Below, piece after piece: positions 8,366 to 18,626 of a DNA stretch of 64,000 nt; position 1 is the stretch's first letter, and every line of letters begins with the position of its first letter. The notes beneath the pieces are model-generated. The model was not told where the DNA came from. It made no database searches and was given only the letters and a program-made list of their open reading frames with translations. The DNA lies in NCBI GenBank assembly GCA_018136815.1, contig CM030937.1:1033053-1097052 (forward strand). The letters run 5' to 3'. Origin of the DNA: Isochrysis galbana. Lineage: Eukaryota; Haptophyta; Isochrysidales; Isochrysidaceae. A program made the position numbers and the translations under genes.

Positions 8366-11300
8366 ATGGCTCGGTGGTGGGCGTCTCTACCCGCCTCGGT
8401 GGTTGATCCCATCTCGCTCGAGCCGCTGGGCGAGCTTGGCTATCCCCCCTTCGTTCTGCGGGCCGACCTGTCGCACCCATCACAGAATGACCTGTTCGAC
8501 GGCCGTGTGCTTGCCCTCTACCTCGTCTCGACCGGGCGCTTCACTCACCCGATCTCGAGGCGCGAGATCGATCGCACCGAGTGCGCGGCGCTCGACGCGT
8601 TTCTCCTCGAGCACGGCCTCGAATCGGTGCAGGTTGAGCACGTGTGCGTTCACTGCGCAGCAGGCGGCAGGGCGTCTGAGCCGCTATCCGCAGCGGTCGC
8701 CCAGATGCGTGCCGAGGCGGCGCAGATTCTGCATGCACTTTTCAGCGCCGCCGATTCGAACATCCAACCGCCAACCGCGCTGGCGCCGCCCGAATGGCAC
8801 GGTGGTCTCATGGTGCTCGATGACGACGAGACTCCAGGCCACGCGCCAGCACGAATGGGGAACATTCAGGGTGGTGGAGAGGAGGGTGGGCCGACAGAGC
8901 TCTTCCCTCCATTGCCGTCTTGTGTGCCACTACAGCAACCACAGATCCCAGCTGGCCCGAGCTGGCTGGCTGCAGCCGAGCGGGAGCTTCCAGATCGGCC
9001 TCCGCCGCCGCCTCCGCCACGTACTGCACCCCCTCCACCTCCTGCGGTGGCGATTCCATCAGCGGCAGAGCCCGACTCTTCCCTAGGGCGCTCAATCGTC
9101 TCAAGCGTCTCGGTAAAGACCAGAGCGCAGAAGCGTAGCGCATCTAAGCATCGTCGAGCCGGTTCACGCCGGTTGCCTCTACTTGGTATTCCAGCCCACG
9201 TGGTGGATGGACTCATCATGGCTCCAGGCTTTTGCGCCGCACGAAGGCAAGCTCAACTAGCTGGCATAGACGTTGGCATCCCCCGATGTGGGGAGTGTAT
9301 GGATACCACTGCGGCGTTCCAAGCTAGTGCTGCAATTAAATGCGTAAGCATCACGCTGCCGCCGGTTGTGGAAGCCGTCGAGGCGGTGCAGCTCATAGAC
9401 TCACCGGGACAAAGCAGGCAGAGCACCGGGGAGCGAAGTGCAAATGAGCATGGTGAAGAGGCTTCGGCCATAGCAGACGAGGAATATTTTAGAATGGCTG
9501 CCGAGGAGCTGGGCGATACGGAGGAAGGTGCACCTCAAGATACTAAGGAGGCGGTGGGCACACATGATCACAATGACGGTGCCTTGATATCGTTTCGCGA
9601 TGCCGACGGCGGCCACTACGTGCTGCATGCAGCCGTGCTCGACTCGAGATGCGTGGAAGCGCTCCGCAGCTGTGTGCTTGGGTCTCCGGCAACGACCTCG
9701 CCAGTGTGGCTGGTTGCTCTTTGCCAGGGCGGGCATTTTGCCGCTGCGCTCTTCGAGCTCCGGAGGAAGGCGCCGTTTGGCCGTGCACCTCTGCAACCTC
9801 AAGATTGCGCCACCATGGTGGCACACAAGACAATCCACCGGTATGTGACACGTCGAGGTCAAGGCGGCAGGCAGAGCAGTGCCGACAGCGCAAAGGGCAT
9901 TCATTCCGCAGGATCGGCGCTGCGCAGGCACAATGAAGCCACGTTGACGGCCGAGGCGAGCGCTCTCTTTGCAGAATGGCAGCCCTTTCTTTGTGGCGCC
10001 GAGAGGATGTTTATCCACGCGCCAGGACGCGCCAATGCCGCTGTGATGGCAGCCGTGCGCGAGGACCCACGCTGCCGGCGTGTCCCGGTGACCACGGGCA
10101 GGCCGACAATCGCAGAGGTGTGGCGCGTGCTCGGAACCCTCGCCAGTGTGGAGTACATTGATCCGGGCTGCTCTTCTCAACTGTTGTCGATTGCGGCCGC
10201 CACCGCGCCTGCGCCCGATCGTACCATGCACGATCGGCACTGGGCAGCTTTGGAGGAGGAAGCTGCCTGGGAAAGGCGGCGTCAGAGTGAGGCGGCGGCG
10301 GCGGAAGCCGCTGCCGCTGCCGCTGCGATGGAGGCGGAGGCTCGATCACTTCCGGCGGGGCTCCACGAGGCGGCGGCCATTGGGGATGCCGCGCTAGTCG
10401 CACAATGTCTAGAGGCCGGCTTCGACCCGACACTAAGGCACATTGACTTTGGCTTTCGAACTGCGTACGATGTTGCACAGAATGGCGAAGTACGCGATGT
10501 CTTTCGGAGATTTCGGGCTCAGAATCCACTGGCGTGGCACTGGGGGCGAGCGCATGTTCCATCGGCTCTCACGGAAGTGGAGGAAGCGGCTCGGGTGGAG
10601 CGCGAGAGGGCGCGGGCGCGCGAGAGAAAGCGCACAATGGAGAGAGCGAGACGAGCCCGCCGCCGAGAAGAATTTGATGAGCGAGGGCGGGCCGAGGCGG
10701 CGGTGAGCGAGGCGTGTGCGATAGCAGTACGTGCAGCCGAGGCAGCCGAGGTTGATGTTGATAGTGTCTCCGCGATACAAGCGGAGGAGGCCGCGCTCGA
10801 GGCCCTCACGTCCGCGCTCGACTGGGCGGAGGAAGTGGGCGTTGACGAAATCTCGACGGCATCAGCTCGAGGACATTGGGAAGAGATGAGTGCGCCGGCG
10901 GCGGTGGCCATGCGTGCACGCCGCCGGAGGGCTGCAGAGGCTTCGAAGCGTCTAGGTGGGCTTTCGGATGCGCAGAGAGATTTTCTGCTTAGGAGGCATC
11001 GCCCGTGTGCCGCATGTGGCGCAGAGAGCGCGGGCGTTCCGCCATCAATGACGTGCTCGACTCGCGACAAGAGTGTTGAGGACCTTGCGGACAAGACGGC
11101 TGGGGCCCAAAGAGACGGTGATGCCCTCGAGGAGAAGCGTAGCCCACCGCCGGCGGCAATGGCAATCGACAGCGCGAAGCCCTCCGACGACCGTGCACAG
11201 CAGGGAGCACACGCTGATGATAGCCGTGCAGATTCGGTGGCTGATGAAACGGCTTTGTCACCACCGGCGGGTTCTGAGACGTTGCGGGTGGTCTTGTCTT

Positions 11301-11641
11301 ACAAAGGGTTGAATCGCCTTACGTCAGTCTCATTGAATGCGAAAACTGACATCCTATTCCAGGCGAGTTCCACATGCTTTGATTTGCCCTCCGATCAATA
11401 CTCAATCAAGTTGATCCTCAAGGGAAAGGCGATCGCGCTTGGCGTGCCTGTGAGCGAATCTTTTGCAGGAGCTCGTGCGCCCAAGATTCTTGTTATGGCC
11501 ACCGCCGCAGAGGCTGTCAAGCAGCTACATGAAGCACAGACCACAGGTGCCAAGGTCGCCTCATTCGCGGCCGAGCACGGAAGCCGCAAGGCGGGTGTAC
11601 CGACTGCTGTAGGCGTGCGGTCACGTCGTGCCAAAAATTGA
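8366..11641 (+). CDS. VMS1: Vms1/ANKZF1-type ribosome quality-control release factor with added U-box-like and ubiquitin-like domains
   Basis: 1091 aa from the first ATG (8366), single exon. Residues about 12-75 resemble a U-box/RING-like fold without zinc cysteines (VDPISLEPL...FDGRVLALYLVSTGRFTHPISRREI). Residues about 405-600 are the VLRF1 domain, with VAHKTIHRYVTRRGQGGRQSS; Gln503 matches the catalytic glutamine that cleaves peptidyl-tRNA on stalled 60S subunits. An ankyrin-type unit lies at 661-705. An R/E-rich helix at 735-775 is a candidate p97/Cdc48-binding VIM, and C-A-A-C occurs near 880. A ubiquitin-like domain covers about 971-1055. The core family assignment is strong. The terminal domains are read from pattern only and are not standard for yeast or human Vms1. 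The expected role is release of stalled nascent chains in the cytosol, working with the Rqc2/Ltn1/p97 pathway. Confidence 0.85.
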   Translation: MARWWASLPASVVDPISLEPLGELGYPPFVLRADLSHPSQNDLFDGRVLALYLVSTGRFTHPISRREIDRTECAALDAFLLEHGLESVQVEHVCVHCAAGGRASEPLSAAVAQMRAEAAQILHALFSAADSNIQPPTALAPPEWHGGLMVLDDDETPGHAPARMGNIQGGGEEGGPTELFPPLPSCVPLQQPQIPAGPSWLAAAERELPDRPPPPPPPRTAPPPPPAVAIPSAAEPDSSLGRSIVSSVSVKTRAQKRSASKHRRAGSRRLPLLGIPAHVVDGLIMAPGFCAARRQAQLAGIDVGIPRCGECMDTTAAFQASAAIKCVSITLPPVVEAVEAVQLIDSPGQSRQSTGERSANEHGEEASAIADEEYFRMAAEELGDTEEGAPQDTKEAVGTHDHNDGALISFRDADGGHYVLHAAVLDSRCVEALRSCVLGSPATTSPVWLVALCQGGHFAAALFELRRKAPFGRAPLQPQDCATMVAHKTIHRYVTRRGQGGRQSSADSAKGIHSAGSALRRHNEATLTAEASALFAEWQPFLCGAERMFIHAPGRANAAVMAAVREDPRCRRVPVTTGRPTIAEVWRVLGTLASVEYIDPGCSSQLLSIAAATAPAPDRTMHDRHWAALEEEAAWERRRQSEAAAAEAAAAAAAMEAEARSLPAGLHEAAAIGDAALVAQCLEAGFDPTLRHIDFGFRTAYDVAQNGEVRDVFRRFRAQNPLAWHWGRAHVPSALTEVEEAARVERERARARERKRTMERARRARRREEFDERGRAEAAVSEACAIAVRAAEAAEVDVDSVSAIQAEEAALEALTSALDWAEEVGVDEISTASARGHWEEMSAPAAVAMRARRRRAAEASKRLGGLSDAQRDFLLRRHRPCAACGAESAGVPPSMTCSTRDKSVEDLADKTAGAQRDGDALEEKRSPPPAAMAIDSAKPSDDRAQQGAHADDSRADSVADETALSPPAGSETLRVVLSYKGLNRLTSVSLNAKTDILFQASSTCFDLPSDQYSIKLILKGKAIALGVPVSESFAGARAPKILVMATAAEAVKQLHEAQTTGAKVASFAAEHGSRKAGVPTAVGVRSRRAKN

Positions 11642-12061
11642 GGTAGTACTTAATAACGAGAGTTAGTGCCGCTATTGCTAGTAGCCTTGCACCAATACTA
11701 TCGATGTATCAGCCGTAGTGCATCTCTGGCGCACCTTGTATACCCCTAGTGCATCTCTGATGCACCTGGTGCATATCTCAGGTGCATAATGCCCGCGCGC
11801 GTGTGATACGTGATACTGTTCCCCCGTGCTTAGCCCCTCGAAAGTTTCTCTCTCCCGCACGAATTCTTTGCGCGCGTTCTGCCTTGTTATTGTTAGTGCC
11901 GCGCGCGCTACTGTGAATTTGCACGTGTGTGAATGGTCGCGGAAGACGAGATATAAGACGCCCCTTGGCAGGCGAGAAGCGCATTCATTTGGTCCCACCC
12001 CCTCATGTTCAACCAAAAGCCAGAAGGGGGACCACATCTATCTATCGCGCATTGAGGTAAG
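11642..12061. other. Intergenic with short GTGCATCTC repeats
   Basis: Around 11715-11790 the units GTGCATCTCTGGCGCAC, GTGCATCTCTGATGCACC and GTGCATATCTCAGGTGCA repeat and can each form a small hairpin. Nothing else is recognised. Confidence 0.5.
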
Positions 12062-12109
12062 CCTCACTTTTCTGTCTCCCTCCCCCCGCATATTGCATTT
12101 TCGAGATAC

Positions 12110-12390
12110 ATCGAGAGAAAGTAAGAGAAGAGGCGGTATACCAATCGACGAGACCTTGAGGCTTAAAATAACCCCCAGGCTAGAAGTAAAAGTCTGTCAT
12201 CGTATGGAATACGACAGCGTGAGGGTGAGGGCGTAAAGAAAGATATATACATACATGCGGAAACGCGCGCGCGCTGTCGTATTCCATACGATGACAGACT
12301 TTTACTTCTAACCTGTGGGTTATTTTAAGCCTCAAGGTCTCGTCGATTGGTATATCGCCTCTTCTCTTACTTTCTCTCGATGTCATCAAA
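12110..12390. repeat. Inverted repeat (about 110-bp arms)
   Basis: Arm 12110-12219 is complementary to 12276-12388. Both carry AGTAAGAGAAGAGGCG.TATACCAAT, GAGACCTTGAGGCTTAAAATAA and GTCGTATTCCATACGA (or complements), with a loop of about 55 bp. The right arm is the start of repeat E copy 2, so the left arm is a reversed partial copy. Confidence 0.8.
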
Positions 12391-12902
12391 TGTTCCATGA
12401 CTGTCTTTTGTCTTCTCTCCGTGTATCGGTCATAGCTCCCCAGCGAGGTCTGTCCTCGTTGTGCCGACCCCTCCGTCGCATGTCTGCGCGTTGCTGAATT
12501 GCCCTGGTGCCGACGCTTGGCCGTCCGTCCAGGTGTGGTTAGTTTTCGCCCCGTTTGGTTTAGTGTGTGTGGTTTTGTGTCTTAACCTTTTTGGGACCTT
12601 GCGTTGTAGTCTCCCGTGTCTACCTCGGACCTAAGAAGCTCTCATTCTCATTCTCTCTCTGCCACTAGCTCGCTAGCTAGCCTCGTCCTTACTCTCCGAC
12701 GCCACGCGTCACGATCCTCCGGCCTTCAATCCACCTCGTCGCTCATAGCGCTCGATGGCAGACACTGTCAGACCCGACTCCTACTATGACCTTTCAGACA
12801 TCTTCCCGCAAGCAACAATCAACGCTCCTTCCACGACCGCGTCAGCTGCCAGCTCGATCGAACGGCCCTCTGCCTATGAGCCTGTAGTCATCGCGTGTTC
12901 GA
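12276..12902 (+). repeat. Repeat E, copy 2 (uninterrupted)
   Basis: This is the counterpart of 6405-6806 plus 7756-8010 without the family B insertion. It includes the 12755 frame MADTVRPDSYYDLSDIFPQA. It serves as an empty-site reference. Confidence 0.8.
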
Positions 12903-12963
12903 CACGCGCGCGCAAAAAAAAACTCTACAACGAGATATTTTTCGGGATATTTGGCGGGCACAG

Positions 12964-13430
12964 AACCTACTTTTATAAGTGGGGGTCAATGGGGGCCTCG
13001 CGCCCCCCTCTCTCCATTGCGGACACCCCCTGGGGTGGGCCCGTACAATCAACCCCAGCCCCTGCCCTCTGGCAGGGGCTGGGCAATCTCATCATCCTAG
13101 CCCAGATCTTTCGTGGGCGCGGGCCGCGACTCGCACTCCCACGCCCAGCATGGGCCTGCCCTCGAGCTGACTCCCCCCCCATCCGCCATCCCTGGTCGCC
13201 AGGCAGACAGAGGGCTTCGGGCGGCTCCCAGGGCCAGCGAGGCAAGCGTGGGAGAGGCAGGGGGGGCCAGGGGCTGAGCCCCAGCCTCCACTGCCCCCTG
13301 AGCTGCCCTGGCTGACCCTCTGGGAGCCCCCAAAGTGCCTCTGAGAGCAGGCCGTGGCGCGCCGCATGGCGACGCGCCGCAGGGACAGAGGTGGAGGAGA
13401 ACGGAGAGGGGGAGAGGGGGAGTTTTGCAC
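12964..13430 (+). repeat. Family A repeat, longest copy
   Basis: It starts AACCTACTTTTATAAGTGGGGG. It contains a perfect 13-bp stem with a 4-nt loop at 13054-13083 (CCCAGCCCCTGCC-CTCT-GGCAGGGGCTGGG). The core CCAGGCAGACAG...GGCCAGCGAGG...GAGAGGCAGGGGG...AGCCTCCACTGCCCC is also found in family B. Other copies are at 4773, 31379 and, reversed and split, 43001-43190 plus 45091-45356. Confidence 0.85.
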
Positions 13431-14903
13431 CCCCCCCGATGGAGTGCGGTGAGAAACGGGACTCGTTTGCGTTAGCAAACGGGCGGAGGGGGGCGGCTGG
13501 CGACAGGAGGGGGATGAGGAGGGAGAGGCTCAAGGCGACTACGGGAACCACGGTGGCAGGTATCTCGAGTCTCGAGGCGCAGTCTTTTATTTCTCGAGGA
13601 CAGCTCGCGGCGAGAGCTGTAAGGGCCGTTTCTTTTCATGACGAGAGGTTCCTTCCCCCCCCCCGGTGCTTTTTCCCGGAGAGTCGCCCGACGTAGGTCG
13701 GTCCGCCTCAATGGGGTTTCCCTCATTATAGCTTGTGGGGAGTTATAATGGGAGCCGGGGCCGGGGGTTTGCGAGGGGGGAGATTCGGAGGGGTGCATAT
13801 GCGTATGTGTCTAGTGACAGCACACGTCAAGGCGTACGGGCAGGTGCGCTGAGGGGTGTCGTGATAGTACCGGGCTAGTGGCAGTAGTGGTACGAACGCT
13901 CAGATGTTTTATTATATGGCGGGTCGCGCACAAGGGGACGGGCTACGCCGTGCTCGGCGTGGGCGTATGCACCAGGCCCTCTCGGGACGCGCCCTCATGC
14001 CGAGCAAAGGCGACACCGTTCTCGTCGCGTACGTGGTGCTGTTGGGCCTCTCCTTCGGGGTGCTCGCGGGGGGCTCATGGTAGGGTGAGACTCCGCGCGC
14101 GCAGCAGACCGACTCCACTGCGCAGCGCAGGACTCGATGCTCGAGGAGTCAATTATTTTCCTACCCACATGCACTGAAACGGCTCCTCATGACGAACTCT
14201 CGCGAAAGATACTCTATCTACGGAAACAATCAAAATTCGCCTATTATTTATGCGCATTTGTCACTACAAAACAATATACAATATTCCAATTAGTAAACGG
14301 AGGGAAAGGAGACCAAATGAAGGCAAGCCGCCTGCCCGCCTCCCCCGACGCCGGACCCAAAGTAGCGCACATGGTCGACCCCCCGAAACCGAACGATAAG
14401 GACCGAGGGGGGGGGACGAAAAGGGGCGAGTGAGTGGGGGTATGGGCGATGTTAGAGGTAGTCCCCGGCACGAGGGACAGCGGCTAGCGAAATAGTAGGC
14501 ATTTTCAAGATTTTTTTGTTGTTGTCAAGCAAACTACAAATCGATGGGACATCAAGTACAAAAAAGAGGCGAGCAGGCAGGTATGCTGTATTTGTCAGGT
14601 GTATGTGCGCACTGCCATGTGAATGAAATGTGCTGCGTGGCGCTCAAGCGCTTCATCAGGTTGCACGAAGTACACGCCGTTCCTTGCGTGAGTCAGCCTG
14701 ATGCCGTAGGGATCATGCTTGCATCATTTCCTCCACTGCATCAAATAAAGAGGGACACTTACGTTGAAGACAAGCGCAAACTAGTAGGAGCAAAAGTATA
14801 GCGATCCAGCGGTCCGACGGCATAGCGATGGATTCAAACATGCGTCCGTCACCGCTCATCTCCGGAAGGCGGCGCTGGAAGTAGCCGGCAAGTATTGTGC
14901 AAG
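13431..14903. other. Intergenic region
   Basis: It contains a family H fragment (13809-13915) and C/G-rich low-complexity sequence. No supported gene is seen; the short open frames lack family features. The 3' end of the minus-strand gene at 14904 probably extends into it. Confidence 0.5.
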
Positions 14904-16562
14904 TCAATGTCGCTCTTGCAGCAACATAAGCCTCGCAACGTTTTTTTGGCAAACGACTGCGGCGGCCTCAGCGGCCTCCCCGCCGACTTCTGACATAACG
15001 AGGCCCAGCTCAGCCCATGCGTCCATCGCATCACGATCTAGCCCAATCGCCCGCTCGAGCGCATCGCCGGCTTGATCGAGTAGTCCAAGGCGGCGAAGGC
15101 AAGTTGCGAGCCCAATCTCAGCTGCGACACGTTTGAAGATGGGTACTGCCGCCTGGTCGGAAAATTCGCCGATGCGTGCCGCCTCAGCGAAGCTGACGGC
15201 AGCCTCGCTCCAGAGCTCGAGCTCGCGGGCATCACAACCAACATTGTACATTGCATCGAACGAGAAGTCGCCATTGGCTTCGCCCAGCGCCATCGCTTTC
15301 CTTCCTGCCTCCAGCGCTCCAGCCCTATCGCCAAGTCGCCGGCGTGCCGTGGCAAGCTGGACCCAAGACTCTGCATCTACAGGATTGAGCTCAAGCGCAA
15401 AGGATACCATAGCTAGAGCGGCAGCGGCATCGCCTGTGTGCATCGCCAATGTAGCGCGGGTCTGCAAGCGACACGCATGATCAACGTACAGCAACGAATG
15501 GAAGAAGATTACAAGAATGTAACGACGCCCAGAATTAATTCGAGCGCCGGCGTGCCACAGGCCTCCAGCGTGTATTAGTGCATGGCCATTCGGTCCGGCG
15601 TGAACTACCTTGCCCGCTTCGGCACCAAGAGCTTGGATCCATGTGCCGCCACCTGTATGCTCTTCGGACAAGGCCACATTCACAGTGAGCAGAGAGAAAT
15701 CGCCATGGCCCTGCATGGAATCGCGACGTTCTGCGGCATCGTATCTGACGAGTGGCAGGGGTGTTGAGGCACGATCAGCGCGCCCCATCGGAGCAGGAAT
15801 AGGACCCAATGCACTGGAGCAAAGGTGAGACGGAATCTTTGGTGCGGGTGCGGGCTCCTCTCACCTGACAACGAGGGAGTTGTACACGCGGAGGTGACTG
15901 CCGTCGGGTGCAAGAGCTGGAAGCAGTGCGGCAGCGGCGGTCGCGGCAATCGTTGGCAAGGCATCTGAAATAAGTGCCGCAGATGCTGAGAGCTCGGCCG
16001 CATGCAGCTCACTGGAGGAATCCTGCAAGGTGTACCGTGATGCCCAACCTCTGGTTGCACCGACCCGCTCCGCCTCTTCCACGATTGCTGAGCAAGCCTC
16101 TGGCGCGAGCACTGGTGCAGTGGTCACATGCACTAACGCTCGCGTCCCAAAGGGCTCATTGCCAGGGCTCAGCAGGGAGTCGCTCTGCACGGTGTGCGCC
16201 ACCGTGGGGACCACAGTTGCCATTCCAGCCTGCACAACGGAGGGCCAGCTCGCCAAGCCAGCATCGCACTCACGCTGATGATCGACGGCATTGAGAACGA
16301 GCTGCTCTGACAGCACCACAGTGGGCGCGCTCACTGCCGGTCCCTCTCTGCCCACTGCCTTGTCTGTCTCGCTCGGTCTCCGCTTCACGCCACCGCCAAA
16401 GCCGCCGCCCCCTGGCTTCCGCTCGCCCCTCTTGGCACGTCCTCCCTTTGGCTGGGCGCGCATGATGGGAGGCTGCGTCAATGCGCCTTTCCTCGCCCCA
16501 ACCATCGGCCATAGCGTGAGGACGCCCACCAGCGCGACCCACAGCATCATCGACGAGGCCAC
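14904..16562 (-). CDS. Prolyl-4-hydroxylase-type 2OG-Fe(II) dioxygenase with C-terminal TPR repeats
   Basis: Two exons: 16562-15865 and 15744-14904, with a 120-bp intron (GTGAGA...CAG). The join gives GTTGTCAG|ATAC, restoring VVRYDAAERR; the total is 1539 nt, 512 aa. Residues 1-22 are a signal peptide or anchor (MASSMMLWVALVGVLTLWPM), so the enzyme should lie in the ER/Golgi lumen. The catalytic core carries the iron ligands H246-x-D248 and H297 and the 2-oxoglutarate arginine R307 (HGD...LWHAGARINSGRR). From about 330 the chain is TPR-like helical repeats (ALELNPVDAESWVQLA, AIGLDRDAMDAWAELG). A small in-frame segment near 15470-15520 could be a short second intron. The gene starts 114 bp from the divergent coiled-coil gene. 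Confidence 0.82.
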
Positions 16563-16676
16563 CGACCGATAATCGGAAGACCCCCCCTTCAGCTTTCACA
16601 GGCCGCAGCCATGGAGTAATTTAATAATAGCCCGCCGCACATCCAATCGTTCGTCGGAGCGTCCCCCTCTCGCGCC
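16563..16676. promoter_or_regulatory. Short divergent intergenic region (candidate bidirectional promoter)
   Basis: Only 114 bp separate two head-to-head start codons. No TATA box is evident apart from AATTTAATAATAG at 16618-16630. A shared promoter is inferred from geometry alone. Confidence 0.4.
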
Positions 16677-17435
16677 ATGGCGCAGCTGGGCGCACCACGC
16701 GAGCTGGAGCGAGAGAAGGACCGACTGCTGCGCAAGCTGATGCACGATAACGAAGTGTTGATGGAAGAGGTGGCAAATCTTGACGCCAAGATGCGCCAGC
16801 TCCAGGAGGAGGCCGAGCTCCTTCGTGGGACCAACCACAGCCTGCAACGAGAACGTGCAGCTGTTGACGAGGCAGCGCAGTCACAGGCAAAGCTGCTCGT
16901 TGCAATGGAGGAATCTCTAGAGCAAGCGCGCGCGCAACACGGCTCTGAGCGTGAGCTGCTCTCGAGTATATTCCATGAGCTTGAGGCACAGCTCGCCCTC
17001 GCGCGCTCCGAACGTGAGGAGCTCCAGTTGCGCATTGAGAGCGAGCGCTGTGAGGCGAGCAGACGACAGCGGGAACTAGAGGAGGATTTGTCACAGGTGA
17101 CACAAGAGCGAGATCGCATGCAGTCGATGATGGAGGCGGAGCGCATATCGTTGAGTCGGGAGCTAGAGCAGAAACTAGCAGCGGTACGCTTACAGCACGA
17201 AGATGCGAGGGAGGATAAGGGATTCTTGCGTAGACTGGAGCGTGACATGGCCGAACTCAAGGAAATCTCTGCTTCAATGCAGCGCGAGTCGCATCCATGG
17301 GCTGCACCTGAGAGCTTCCTGCCATACGATGGTCATGGGACCGCGAGTCCCCATCGGCCATTCAGCGAGCGAGAAATCAACACACTTGAGGCGATCTTGA
17401 GGTTTCACAAAGAGCAGATGATCAATGGCAAGTAG
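16677..17435 (+). CDS. Coiled-coil protein of unknown function
   Basis: 252 aa, single exon. Almost the whole of residues 8-205 is heptad-like and rich in E, R, L, Q and A (for example LEREKDRLLRKLMHDNEVLMEEVANL), which predicts a long parallel coiled coil. The last 45 residues are different: a short proline/glycine/histidine region, then SEREINTLEAILRFHKEQM, which could be a binding motif. There is no signal peptide or membrane segment. Coiled coils of this kind occur in centrosomal, basal-body and tethering proteins, but nothing here fixes a role. Confidence 0.75.
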   Translation: MAQLGAPRELEREKDRLLRKLMHDNEVLMEEVANLDAKMRQLQEEAELLRGTNHSLQRERAAVDEAAQSQAKLLVAMEESLEQARAQHGSERELLSSIFHELEAQLALARSEREELQLRIESERCEASRRQRELEEDLSQVTQERDRMQSMMEAERISLSRELEQKLAAVRLQHEDAREDKGFLRRLERDMAELKEISASMQRESHPWAAPESFLPYDGHGTASPHRPFSEREINTLEAILRFHKEQMINGK

Positions 17436-18626
17436 GTCGCAATCCCGTTGGTGACGCGTACGGCTGGTCATGTGAGCGATGGCGACGTATGAGATCTGTA
17501 AGTGAAGTGTGGTAGGTGCGATGCGCACTTCTAGTATTGTAGTACGGCGTGGCTTCATTGTAGTCACTCCATGGGCGCGCGAGGCGAAAAAGAAAAAATG
17601 ATAATCAGAGATTTTTCTCGTACTGACAAGCTGCTAGAGTTAGAGTGGCCGCACACACATCGTACAAACACACAAAAAACCTTGTAATATTCTCGTCTCG
17701 CGCGCGGCTCTGGACCTCTACCTTGTAGCCGTGTCCACACTCCTTCTCCTTCCTTCCCCCCGCTCGCCGCTCGTAAGCTGGACTTGACGCACGAAGAATG
17801 GAAGCACGCGTCGAAACTCTACACTCACCCCCTACTAAAACACACGGACAAACCCCCTACTAAAACCCCCTACACCCCCCTGCGATGCCTCTTGGCATGT
17901 AGGGGGGACTCACCCAGACTGCCCCGACCCTCCTTGAGAGTCGGGCACAGATCACAGATCGCACGCCCTGGCCCGCGTTGGCCTGCTTCTCGCTCTGACC
18001 AACCCCTCCTCCCCCTGGGCCCCCCTATCAAGAGCCCCCAGTCAGCTCCAGTCGACCGGCAGAGGCTCGAGAGCCAGCGAGGGAGAGGCAGGAGGGGCCA
18101 GGGCCATGCCCCAACCTCACCTGCCCCTTGAGCTGCGCTCCCAAGCCCTTCCTCTGCGGAGGAGCGGAGGAGGTGGTCAAGCCTGCCATACTATCATACC
18201 ATCACTCTCCGCCACTCCTACCGCCGATCGGTTCCCTTTCGTCTCCTCGCATATTGAGCCAGTGGTCATGTTCGATCCGTCATCTGTGTGGACGGCACAC
18301 AATTATTTGCGGAATATAGGGATCATTGTGAATGGCAGAAATCGCGGAGGATTCATAGACGAGATCATAGACTTGTACAGCAAGTGTGCAGCATGTAGGA
18401 CCAGGTGTGCATATTGGATGCCTAATAGATTGGAGCGTCTCATGGCACAAACAATCGTTGTGCATCCACACTCTCCATCTCATGTGTTGCCAATCGAGGA
18501 CAACATGATGACGACCAAAAAGAAATTCACAACCATACAGCATACAACTCATCGTGGCACAAAATGGCTAGCATTTCGATGCCGTTCATGGGGATGGCTA
18601 CACCATGAACGAGCCCCACGCAGAAT
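17436..18626. other. Intergenic, with an old family B-like copy at about 17870-18140
   Basis: The block CAGCGAGGGAGAGGCAGGAGGGGCCAGGGCC and neighbouring C-rich sequence relate this to family B, strongly diverged. A 185-codon open frame at 18106-18663 has no recognisable domain and begins inside the repeat, so I do not call it a gene. Confidence 0.5.

Noticed and set aside
12755..13315. 186-codon frame starting MADTVRPDSYYDLSD as a gene
   Set aside because: The first 50 codons belong to repeat E (also at 7869) and the rest runs into family A repeat sequence, so it is not a conserved gene.
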